Shown: piece by piece, positions 46,139 through 51,901 of the stretch
Numbering within the stretch: the stretch's first letter is position 1
How the letters are laid out: every line of letters starts with the position of its first letter
DNA from: a virus
Strand: one strand, 5' to 3'
Virus record (IMG/VR): IMGVR_UViG_3300023274_000005
Span: 1-51,971 of that record
DNA: 51,971 bases
Notes under the pieces: generated by a model
Databases searched by the model: none
What the model saw: only the letters and a program-made list of their open reading frames with translations
What the model was told of the DNA's origin: nothing
Position numbers and translations under genes: made by a program

Positions 46139-46222
46139 TATCTCCGGCAGGAATCGAACCTGCTACAAACGCCTTACCCCATGCTGCAGCGGGAGGCTGC
46201 TCTGCCATTGAGCTACGGAGAC
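46139..46222 (-). tRNA. tRNA-like element with enlarged anticodon region
   Basis: On the minus strand acceptor GTCTCCG (46222-46216) pairs with CGGAGAT (46146-46140), the D-arm GCTC-AATGGCA-GAGC and T-arm GCAGG-TTCGATT-CCTGC are standard class I. Between them are 35 bases instead of about 23, and no 5-bp stem with a 7-base loop forms. CTGCAGC (anticodon GCA, Cys) and CTCCC (Gly) are candidate loops. An insertion, a degenerate tRNA or a mimic are all possible. No CCA is encoded. Confidence 0.5.
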
Positions 46223-46308
46223 TTGGGAGCCGCTAACGGCGGCAAGTCGGATGCAGCGAAGGATGCATCAGTTCCTCTAGTTGGAATTGGAGACGCGCCG
46301 GATCGTGC

Positions 46309-46353
46309 TCAGCCCCACTCGGTACCCTTGCGGGTCCAGACGAAGTCCTTCAT
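46309..46353 (-). CDS. Mini-ORF of 14 codons upstream of the tRNA-like element
   Basis: ATG at 46353 is preceded by GGAGGAGGTGACTCAC, one of the strongest ribosome sites in the window, yet the frame stops after MKDFVWTRKGTEWG. It lies between a clear promoter and the tRNA-like element. It may be a leader peptide that senses translation, or a real micropeptide. Confidence 0.5.
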   Translation of the reverse strand: MKDFVWTRKGTEWG

Positions 46354-46370
46354 GTGAGTCACCTCCTCCG

Positions 46371-46391
46371 TTAGCCAGCTTGCTTGGCTAA
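46371..46391. repeat. Inverted repeat at the predicted transcription start
   Basis: TTAGCCA (46371-46377) and TGGCTAA (46385-46391) form a 7-bp inverted repeat in the leader of the mini-ORF, directly after the -10 box. It could be an operator or an mRNA stem-loop. Confidence 0.5.
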
Positions 46392-46395
46392 CTTA

Positions 46396-46425
46396 ATTAT
46401 ACATGAGGATCAAGGGAACATTCAA
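46396..46425 (-). promoter_or_regulatory. Leftward promoter, TTGAAT-N18-TATAAT
   Basis: TATAAT (46401-46396) and TTGAAT (46425-46420), spacer 18. It drives the mini-ORF, the tRNA-like element and the genes beyond (46116 and lower). Confidence 0.7.
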
Positions 46426-46452
46426 GGGAATTCTTTGAAGATCTTTTTGACC

Positions 46453-46596
46453 TTACCTCCCGTTCGGCCAGAAGTGGTACTTGTGTGTGCTGTCGCCGAA
46501 CTTCTTCTCTTCGAAGTGGTGGATCGTCGACCCGAGGAGAAACCCACCTGCGAGGCAGGAGGTCAGGAGTCCTACTAGCACCAGGACGATCTCCAT
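46453..46596 (-). CDS. Small membrane protein (47 aa)
   Basis: ATG overlaps the previous TGA (TGATG) behind GGGAGTGATC. A hydrophobic N-terminal helix (about 3-23, LVLVGLLTSCLAGGFLLG) with a TSCLAG sequence that slightly resembles a lipobox, then a polar His/Lys/Phe-rich tail. Function unknown. Confidence 0.55.
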   Translation of the reverse strand: MEIVLVLVGLLTSCLAGGFLLGSTIHHFEEKKFGDSTHKYHFWPNGR

Positions 46597-46724
46597 CAGA
46601 TCACTCCCAGGACGATGGAGACGATCAGGCCGACGATGCCCAGGAAGAACGTGAGACCGATGACGATCTCACCTACGGGCGTAGGATCACCCATCTCGAT
46701 GCGCTGACGCTCCTCCTCGTTCAT
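46596..46724 (-). CDS. Small membrane protein (42 aa)
   Basis: ATG overlaps the stop of the previous gene (TGATG). A charged N-terminus (NEEERQRIEMGDPTP) and one transmembrane helix (about 18-42, GEIVIGLTFFLGIVGLIVSI). Coupled with the 46453-46596 gene. Function unknown. Confidence 0.55.
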   Translation of the reverse strand: MNEEERQRIEMGDPTPVGEIVIGLTFFLGIVGLIVSIVLGVI

Positions 46725-47515
46725 CAGATGTCGTTCCTGGCCGGAGTGAAGCCCTTGATCATCTCCGCGTTCACCTTGAACAGGTGACGATGCTTCGGCG
46801 GAATGACTCCCTGGAACCAGCAGTTGCGTGTGACCACGATCCACCGCCGGCCGTCGTCGGGCTCGACCGCGTCGAGTTCCTCGACCCTGAACTCCTGCTT
46901 CCGGAAGCGTTCCGCCGTCTCCTCGTCGATCACGAAGCGGAACTCCGTACCTCCGTGACCTCCTCCGCCAGCGGCGACTGCCTCGGGGTTGTCCTTCGAG
47001 ATGGTGCGGTGCACCCAGTCCGTGGTGACGATGTGCGACATGCGCGCACTGTCGGCCAGTGTGAGCCAGTACTCGTCGTACGAGTCCGTGAACGGCCCGT
47101 CGACATCGACCTTGACGTTCTTGTCGCGGTCGATGTAGGCTTCGATGTGGAAGACGTCCACCGTGCCGTCGTCGGGCCTGTTGATCCTGCGTCCCTTGTA
47201 GACGCAGAACAGGCCCCGCTGTTTGGCTCCACTTCGGGGCATCTGGTAGCTCGCCGACCTCGACGCCAGACGGTAGCCGCCCGCTTCGAGCGTCTTGATC
47301 TTGTCCAGGATGGCTTCCCAGCACGGATCCTTCGGTGCGTTGAGGTCGAAGGTGTCGTACACCTTCTCGTCCTCGCACTTCAGGATCGTCCAGCCGGAGC
47401 TGGCCGGAACGTTCTTGCTGGTGAGGGAACTCAGGCCAGCCTCGAAGTTGCGGAAACCCTGTTCCTCCGCGGCATCCTGCACGGCGATCTCGATGGTGTA
47501 CTTCCGCCGAGTCAT
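46724..47515 (-). CDS. Hypothetical protein (263 aa)
   Basis: ATG behind CAAGGAGCTGGG. A soluble, beta-rich protein with a Gly-rich turn (AAGGGGHGGTEF, about 182-193) and no motif I recognise. It is one of the two large unknown proteins of this block (the other is 45122-45883). Confidence 0.6.
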   Translation of the reverse strand: MTRRKYTIEIAVQDAAEEQGFRNFEAGLSSLTSKNVPASSGWTILKCEDEKVYDTFDLNAPKDPCWEAILDKIKTLEAGGYRLASRSASYQMPRSGAKQRGLFCVYKGRRINRPDDGTVDVFHIEAYIDRDKNVKVDVDGPFTDSYDEYWLTLADSARMSHIVTTDWVHRTISKDNPEAVAAGGGGHGGTEFRFVIDEETAERFRKQEFRVEELDAVEPDDGRRWIVVTRNCWFQGVIPPKHRHLFKVNAEMIKGFTPARNDI

Positions 47516-47784
47516 CCCAGCTCCTTGAAGTACGTCTGCTGCTTGGCCGCCTCGATGTACACCTGCGTGTACATCAGGGACAACGTGGACCAGTAGAGGA
47601 GCACGATGGGCTTGCCCTCCAGGTTCTCGTCGGCCAACTGGTCGGCGCGAACTCCCGAAGCCGCCATCGCAGCCTTGTGAACCTCCTGGTTGACGCGGTC
47701 CAGGACATCCTCGGCGTTGCCGAACTGCCCGTACTGGCTGTGAGGCAGGCCGGCCATCAACTTACCCAATTCCTCGAGCTTCAC
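47512..47784 (-). CDS. Hypothetical helical protein (90 aa)
   Basis: GTG start behind AGAGGTTAAG. All-helical (VLDRVNQEVHKAAMAASGVR, LLYWSTLSLMYTQVYIEAAK). Stop overlaps the next start region. Function unknown. Confidence 0.6.
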   Translation of the reverse strand: MKLEELGKLMAGLPHSQYGQFGNAEDVLDRVNQEVHKAAMAASGVRADQLADENLEGKPIVLLYWSTLSLMYTQVYIEAAKQQTYFKELG

Positions 47785-47974
47785 GGTACTTAACCTCTCT
47801 TCGAATCTTGTTCTTGATGTGGTACTCGGCGTTCCCCATCGCTTCCTGGTACGTCGCTCTCCATCTCGAGATCAACGTGCCGCAGGAACACTCCGCTCGG
47901 AACTTCTTGGACTGGTGCTCACGATCAGCAACCCGTATCTGGTGCTTGTTCCGAACAAATTCTTCGGGTGTCAT
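47762..47974 (-). CDS. Small protein with cysteine pair (70 aa)
   Basis: ATG behind TAAGGAGGTGAT. Basic protein with CSC at about residues 29-31 and a helical C-terminus (EAMGNAEYHIKNKIRREVKY). It overlaps the next gene by 23 bases. A short hairpin CCTCAC/GTGAGG lies just upstream. Function unknown. Confidence 0.55.
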   Translation of the reverse strand: MTPEEFVRNKHQIRVADREHQSKKFRAECSCGTLISRWRATYQEAMGNAEYHIKNKIRREVKYREARGIG

Positions 47975-48024
47975 ATCACCTCCTTAGGACATGGCCACCC
48001 TCACAGTGTGAGGATGACTACGAA

Positions 48025-48234
48025 CTAAGGAACGATCTTGCCGGGCGGGTCGATCATGACCACGTCGCCCTTAACACGCAGCACGAACGTGTGCTCCGTC
48101 GGATCCGAACTACCGTACCGGCAGTACAGGTGGTCCTCGTCGACCTGCATCACCCCGAGCTCGAGGTGCCGAATTGTATTGTCGTCAGTGAGCGCAGGGG
48201 CATCGTGCCTGGTGCACCAGATCTGGAACTTCAC
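48025..48234 (-). CDS. Hypothetical protein (69 aa)
   Basis: GTG start behind GAGGAGGACAA, overlapping the previous stop (GTGA). Beta-rich with CTRHD at the N-terminus and LYCRYGSSDPTEHTFVLRV in the middle. Function unknown. Confidence 0.55.
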   Translation of the reverse strand: MKFQIWCTRHDAPALTDDNTIRHLELGVMQVDEDHLYCRYGSSDPTEHTFVLRVKGDVVMIDPPGKIVP

Positions 48235-48392
48235 TTGTCCTCCTCGAACTTCACGGTACCACTGAAGGCAGTACCCTTGATGTCGTCATCGGTCAGACGA
48301 CCCTCTGCGTACGCCCTTCGCATCTCCTCGGCACCCTCCTCGTCCTGATCCTCGATCAGGTACGTGTAGGTGACCTTCACGATCTTGGTCAC
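48231..48392 (-). CDS. Hypothetical protein (53 aa)
   Basis: GTG start overlapping the upstream stop (GTGA) rather than the ATG at 48425 inside that gene. A short, acidic beta-alpha-beta product (KIVKVTYTYLIEDQDEEG, ending KGTAFSGTVKFEEDK). Function unknown. Confidence 0.5.
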   Translation of the reverse strand: MTKIVKVTYTYLIEDQDEEGAEEMRRAYAEGRLTDDDIKGTAFSGTVKFEEDK

Positions 48393-48580
48393 GAGTGGTT
48401 CCCTTCCCCGTAGGTCCTGCCGCACGTGTCACACGGCTCGTGGTCCGCAGCGGCCTGGTGGGGGTGCGGCATGTTGGCCAGAATGGCCTTCTCCAGCTCG
48501 GCAGCCTCACGAACGGTCAGCTTGCTGTCCAGTTGTGTCTGCTCCAGAGCGGCCCAGATGGCGTAGCGCAGCTTGCTCAT
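48389..48580 (-). CDS. Small zinc-knuckle-like protein (63 aa)
   Basis: ATG behind GAAGGACGGACG. A helical N-terminus (about 1-38) and a CDTCG motif near residue 50 with nearby His residues. It overlaps neighbours on both sides. Function unknown. Confidence 0.55.
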   Translation of the reverse strand: MSKLRYAIWAALEQTQLDSKLTVREAAELEKAILANMPHPHQAAADHEPCDTCGRTYGEGNHS

Positions 48581-48894
48581 CGTCCGTCCTTCTTGAAGTA
48601 CATCAGCGACCCGCGGCAGTTGCAGTCCTCGTCAAAGAACGGCTCTGCCCCACTGACTCCGGCCAGCATGAACACCGAGCGGTCGAACGGGTTCTTCGAG
48701 CTGTACCGCGTCCTCGGGTGGTTCTTGCAGACCAGGATCTTGTGGTAGCTCCTGTCCTCCCAGTCCACGTCGGCCTCATCCAGCGGAATCATCTCCCAGC
48801 TGAAGGCCGGCTGCACCGGTGGCTTGAACAGCTTCGGCGAGTCCTCGATCAGGCGACGGTGAATTACCGTCGCCTGCGTCTCCAGTTGCTTCAT
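48577..48894 (-). CDS. Hypothetical protein (105 aa)
   Basis: ATG behind TTGGAGAACCG, 16 bases downstream of the TTTAAC of the promoter-like element 48911-48949. Cysteines in ILVCKNHPR and DEDCNCRGS may bind a metal. Family unknown. Confidence 0.6.
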   Translation of the reverse strand: MKQLETQATVIHRRLIEDSPKLFKPPVQPAFSWEMIPLDEADVDWEDRSYHKILVCKNHPRTRYSSKNPFDRSVFMLAGVSGAEPFFDEDCNCRGSLMYFKKDGR

Positions 48895-48910
48895 CGGTTC
48901 TCCAACCTTA

Positions 48911-48949
48911 GTTAAACTACCTCGAGCAGGTAGCTTCCAAACCCCACAC
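48911..48949 (-). promoter_or_regulatory. GTGTGGGG/TTTAAC element, leftward
   Basis: Read leftward: GTGTGGGG (48949-48942), TTGGAA (48940-48935), 18-bp spacer, TTTAAC (48916-48911). Box order, spacing and distance to the start codon equal those at 760-798 on the other strand, 48 kb away, and even GCTCGAG-like spacer bases are shared. Confidence 0.65.
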
Positions 48950-48996
48950 GCACGATTGGATCGCGAAGCGATCTTCGGGCCTGTGAGGAATGGAGG

Positions 48997-49065
48997 TCAC
49001 CCTTCTAGGTACGCGATGGCTGCTGCTCCGCAGACGGTGAAGACGATCAGGAACACAATGGTCAT
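48997..49065 (-). CDS. Micro membrane peptide (22 aa)
   Basis: ATG overlaps the TGA of the upstream gene (ATGA) behind GGTGGTAGAGCT. The product is one hydrophobic helix (TIVFLIVFTVCGAAAIAYL) with a short EG end. Such tiny phage membrane peptides are often missed by gene finders. The hairpin GATCGC/GCGATC (about 48960-48974) follows. Confidence 0.45.
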   Translation of the reverse strand: MTIVFLIVFTVCGAAAIAYLEG

Positions 49066-49262
49066 AGCTCTACCACCTTCTGCTCGAGCACCTGGTAGCC
49101 AATGGAACCCTCGGAGTACAACAGGCCTACGATCTCGCCCACGGTCACGTCCTCCGGATTGATGGCATCGTCGCCGGCGAGCTCCCGATCGATCTCCGAA
49201 ACCCACTCCTGTAGGTCCTTCAGGGTCTCGTCGACCTCGATGGTCACGGTTAGCCGTGTCAC
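49062..49262 (-). CDS. Hypothetical protein (66 aa)
   Basis: GTG start behind GGGAGGCGGAT, overlapping the previous stop (GTGA). Acidic, with a LKDLQEWVSEIDRELAGDD helix. Function unknown. Confidence 0.55.
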   Translation of the reverse strand: MTRLTVTIEVDETLKDLQEWVSEIDRELAGDDAINPEDVTVGEIVGLLYSEGSIGYQVLEQKVVEL

Positions 49263-49636
49263 ATCCGCCTCCCTTGTGCGTTGCTCACCACGTCACCAGT
49301 CTGGTCTTGCAGCACCGTGGTGTTGTAAGACCCTTGAGTCGTGTTCGCGTTCCGCATCGACTTCATCGTCCCCGGCGCTTTGTCGACCGTCTTCGTACCT
49401 GTGCCCTTGGCCGCGACCATCTTGATGATGGATGCGCCTCCGCGCCCGCCCGGCACACCCTTGAGCGACCGCTCAAACGTGTTCTGCATCTTGTACCCCA
49501 GCGGCTTCGACTTCTTCTTGGCCGGAACGAAGTCCGTGCTCTGACGGCGAACCGTGTTGTCTGCCTGCCGCCACCTCTGAGCCAGAACCTTTTTGCGGTT
49601 CTCCTCGAGTTTTTGTTGCAGGTTGCTCTTCGGCAT
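49259..49636 (-). CDS. Basic disordered protein (125 aa)
   Basis: The ATG at 49636 has AGGAGG 5 bases upstream. The protein is Lys/Gln/Arg-rich at the N-terminus (QQKLEENRKKVLAQRWRQ) and Gly/Thr/Asn-rich at the end. It may bind nucleic acid. Longer readings to 49762 would translate the unusual C/A-only leader. Family unknown. Confidence 0.55.
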   Translation of the reverse strand: MPKSNLQQKLEENRKKVLAQRWRQADNTVRRQSTDFVPAKKKSKPLGYKMQNTFERSLKGVPGGRGGASIIKMVAAKGTGTKTVDKAPGTMKSMRNANTTQGSYNTTVLQDQTGDVVSNAQGRRM

Positions 49637-49735
49637 CATCGCCTCCTGTTTGGGGTTGCGGTGGTTTGGAGGGTAGGTGTGCGGAGGGTTTTGGGGTGGG
49701 TGTGTTAGTGGTTGAAGTGTTTTGTTTTTCTTTTT
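49637..49735 (-). promoter_or_regulatory. G-poor 5' leader
   Basis: From the -10 at 49736 to the ribosome site the leftward transcript would be almost only A, C and U, with about three G before AGGAGG. Such a leader cannot fold strongly and may favour ribosome loading. Confidence 0.5.
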
Positions 49736-49766
49736 AGTATACCTCAGGTTCTCTAGGACCATTCAA
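49736..49766 (-). promoter_or_regulatory. Leftward promoter, TTGAAT-N19-TATACT
   Basis: TATACT (49741-49736) and TTGAAT (49766-49761), spacer 19. Same class as 43507-43537 and 46396-46425. It drives the gene at 49636 and possibly those downstream. Confidence 0.65.
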
Positions 49767-49792
49767 GTGGTCTCAGCTGAAAAGCTGAGTGA

Positions 49793-50182
49793 CTACCAAC
49801 CTCTACGAGTCCTAGGATCGAGCCTTCTTTCCCGCGAGGTCGTGAGTCGCAACACCCGAGCCGGTGGCCTACCGGCCGCTCCGGACGGGCCGGACGCCTT
49901 CGTCATCTCGTAGGCCTTGTCGAGAATGGCCGTGAGAAGGTGCATACTGAGGTAGAACTTGTTCGTATGCATGTCCCAGTGCCTGACCAGCGCCGAATTC
50001 GGGTCGACTCCGGCGCCCACGCTCTCTCCCATGAACCCCTCGTGCAGAGCCTGAGCGAACTCGGGAAGGGCGATCCACCGTTGGAACTCCTCCTCGTTTT
50101 CGAACTGGATACGGAATGCCAAACCCGGCCTTGTCGAGTCTGCTTCGGTTACCAAGGTGACATTGTACTCGTAGATGATCAC
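49793..50182 (-). CDS. Hypothetical protein (129 aa)
   Basis: GTG start behind GAGGGAAACC. An N-terminal beta strand pair (MIIYEYNVTLVTEA), a helical middle (FQRWIALPEFAQALHEGF; FYLSMHLLTAILDKAYEM) and a basic Arg-rich end. It is the first gene left of the AT-rich gap, under the promoter at 50235-50263. Family unknown. Confidence 0.6.
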   Translation of the reverse strand: MIIYEYNVTLVTEADSTRPGLAFRIQFENEEEFQRWIALPEFAQALHEGFMGESVGAGVDPNSALVRHWDMHTNKFYLSMHLLTAILDKAYEMTKASGPSGAAGRPPARVLRLTTSRERRLDPRTRRGW

Positions 50183-50234
50183 TTTTGGTTTCCCTCTCTA
50201 GGTGAGATAGGTGATCGAATTAATCACTATATAT

Positions 50235-50263
50235 ATTATAACGTAATAGAGCTGATAACGCAA
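50235..50263 (-). promoter_or_regulatory. Leftward promoter, TTGCGT-N17-TATAAT
   Basis: TATAAT (50240-50235) and TTGCGT (50263-50258), spacer 17, upstream of the gene at 50182. The leader is about 45 bases. Confidence 0.7.
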
Positions 50264-50658
50264 GCGGCTCGATCTTTGGTAATCCCTCCTACCTCACGAT
50301 ATTTGGCTTTAGTTAGAAACCTATATGTCTGAAACCTCAGTAATTCGCTACCTTTCTACGATCCTGTAATATCGGTCTATTCAGGTTGGAATCTAGCACT
50401 TTTCTCTATTCGATCCGCTATTCAGATTTATTAATTGCCTAATTAGACTACAGCATTATACAAGTATTAATAACTAGGTATAATAGTAAATCCTTCATTC
50501 GAATTCCTAGTTTCATACGTGTATAACATACCCCTTACTAAAATAACGCCCTCAATGCGAGATCGTAACTCTTTACCTACTATTTGCAAGCGTAAACACG
50601 GTTATGAGACCCTAGGAATTCAATGCCGATTACTACCCCGGATATGGAACCTAAGTCC

Positions 50659-50681
50659 GTGTGGAGTACTGACCGGAGCCA
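50659..50681 (+). repeat. GTGTGGAG box with hairpin
   Basis: GTGTGGAG (50659-50666) overlaps a hairpin GTACTG/CAGTAC just downstream of the stop at 50704. No TTTAAC follows, so this copy is partial and may work as a transcription end signal. Confidence 0.4.
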
Positions 50682-50703
50682 GTACCCCACGTCCCCTTCC
50701 GGA

Positions 50704-50886
50704 CTAGACGTACGATCCGAGGAGATAGTAGTCCGACCCGTACACCGAGAGGCACGACGCCCTCACGATTCGCTCCGCCTCGTGGTTCCTCGACCACTTC
50801 TTGTACGCGATCGTCTCCGGTGCCGATTCCGAAGGAACGTTGCCCTGAGCGAGCTCCTCAAAGTAGACCTTGACCAATGCGGACAT
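50704..50886 (-). CDS. Hypothetical protein (60 aa)
   Basis: ATG at 50886 behind TTGGAGGACAAG. Helical N-terminus (ALVKVYFEELAQGNVP) and a short C-terminal SVYGSDYYLLGSYV. Longer reading to 50940 lacks a ribosome site. Function unknown. Confidence 0.5.
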   Translation of the reverse strand: MSALVKVYFEELAQGNVPSESAPETIAYKKWSRNHEAERIVRASCLSVYGSDYYLLGSYV

Positions 50887-50992
50887 CTTGTCCTCCAATG
50901 AGACTGATGGTACTCCTGGTTGTGGCCAGACTGGTGCCACAGGGCCGACTCCGTACTCCGAGTACGATTCCGGCTCAGCGGTACCACCCTAT

Positions 50993-51121
50993 TCAGTGGT
51001 TCCTCAGTTCCTCCTCGAGACAAGTTCCACAGACTACTTCCTCGGCGAATGGTTCCTCCTCAGCGACCACTACCACAGTTGCATCGCAACGAATGCACTC
51101 GAGTACGAACTCTTGTTCCAT
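50993..51121 (-). CDS. Small zinc-finger-like protein (42 aa)
   Basis: ATG behind GGAAGGAAACCATC. Two cysteine pairs, CIRC (about 9-12) and CGTC (about 33-36), are spaced for one zinc ribbon; the rest is acidic. A gap of about 105 bases to the next leftward gene (50886) holds no clear gene. Function unknown. Confidence 0.5.
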   Translation of the reverse strand: MEQEFVLECIRCDATVVVVAEEEPFAEEVVCGTCLEEELRNH

Positions 51122-51173
51122 GATGGTTTCCTTCCAACCAAAGATCTTGGAACCCTTCCAAGATCCATGGAAG

Positions 51174-51199
51174 GAAGGAACCACTTTCGTGGTTCCTTC
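51174..51199 (-). terminator. Hairpin after the 51211 gene
   Basis: GAAGGAACCAC (51174-51184) pairs with GTGGTTCCTTC (51189-51199), an 11-bp stem with a 4-base loop, 12 bases past the stop at 51211. A second hairpin, CTTGGAA/TTCCAAG (51146-51162), follows leftward, so the leader of the next gene is also highly structured. Confidence 0.65.
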
Positions 51200-51210
51200 G
51201 TTCCCTTGGC

Positions 51211-51516
51211 TCAGTTGGTGTGCTTGGTGACGAACTTCGTGACGAACTTCTTCACCTCTTCGTGGGTGTACCTCTTGGCACCCTTGGTCCCATTGATGAG
51301 ACCATTGCGATCGTAGTTGTACATCATCTGAGAAGGTCGCTTCTGGTCGATTCCGAGTGCTTCGAAGGTCGAGCTCATGACCTTCCAAACCTTGTAGGGT
51401 GAGAAGATCTCGTTCTCGAGACCTTCCAGAAGATCTCCAACGATGGTCTCGATGGAGAGTTCCTCGGTGACCTCGGAACCATCGATGAGATCCATCTGAC
51501 CAGTGATCTCGGACAT
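51211..51516 (-). CDS. Hypothetical protein (101 aa), possible DNA-binding
   Basis: ATG at 51516 behind GAAGGAGAGTACA. The acidic N-terminus is followed by VWKVMSSTFEALGIDQKRPS, MMYNYDRNGLINGTK and KRYTHEEVKKFVTKFVTK, which resembles small winged-helix or HTH folds. Family unknown. Codon use here is more AT-rich than in the middle of the genome. Confidence 0.55.
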   Translation of the reverse strand: MSEITGQMDLIDGSEVTEELSIETIVGDLLEGLENEIFSPYKVWKVMSSTFEALGIDQKRPSQMMYNYDRNGLINGTKGAKRYTHEEVKKFVTKFVTKHTN

Positions 51517-51594
51517 TGTACTCTCCTTCTGTTGTACTAGATCCCTTTGATCTAGTAGTACCAAGATCCTTTTCAGGATCATGATACTAGAAGA

Positions 51595-51783
51595 TCAACA
51601 ACTACATTCTCCTGTTACGCTCTTGTACTCGTAACATACGTTACAGAGTACTCTCCTTCTCATGATCCTCTTCTCTTCTTGTTCGATCATTTGATCGATC
51701 GCGAATGAACTGAGTTTCTTAGATCCGAAGTTACCAACCTTTTGGTTGATATGATCCTGACGGATTTTGAGGTTATACATCAT
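51595..51783 (-). CDS. Small cysteine-containing protein (62 aa)
   Basis: ATG behind GAGAGGATCTCACC. A basic helical protein ending LCNVCYEYKSVTGECSC, four cysteines that could form a zinc site. It is the rightmost gene, with a promoter at 51821-51849. Function unknown. Confidence 0.55.
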   Translation of the reverse strand: MMYNLKIRQDHINQKVGNFGSKKLSSFAIDQMIEQEEKRIMRRRVLCNVCYEYKSVTGECSC

Positions 51784-51820
51784 GGTGAGATCCTCTCTCA
51801 GAGGTGGATATAGGAGGAGA

Positions 51821-51849
51821 TGTATATCCTGAAGCTATTTGATTATCAA
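51821..51849 (-). promoter_or_regulatory. Leftward promoter at the right end
   Basis: TATACA (51826-51821) and TTGATA (51849-51844), spacer 17. It would be the first promoter of the leftward arm to act. The inverted repeat GGATATA/TATATCC overlaps the -10. Confidence 0.6.
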
Positions 51850-51901
51850 GGTACAGTGTTGTAGGGATGATGAGTTAGGATTTGTTTTTTTTTTTTTTTT
51901 T

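Larger units (their letters stand above)
50190..50700. other. AT-rich non-coding region
   Basis: About 510 bases without a credible gene, clearly richer in A and T than the rest and with stops in all frames. It holds a strong leftward promoter at its left edge, several TATAAT-like and TTAAT motifs and one GTGTGGAG box (50659-50666). It may be a replication origin or an early control region. Confidence 0.6.

Noticed and set aside
46118-46357. Plus-strand 79-codon frame
   Set aside because: Again a reverse translation of a tRNA-like element (RQESNLLQTP-type product).
50460-50495. Promoters inside the AT-rich gap (TATAAT-like words on both strands)
   Set aside because: The -35 regions at 17 bp match poorly (for example TTATAC), as expected by chance in AT-rich DNA.
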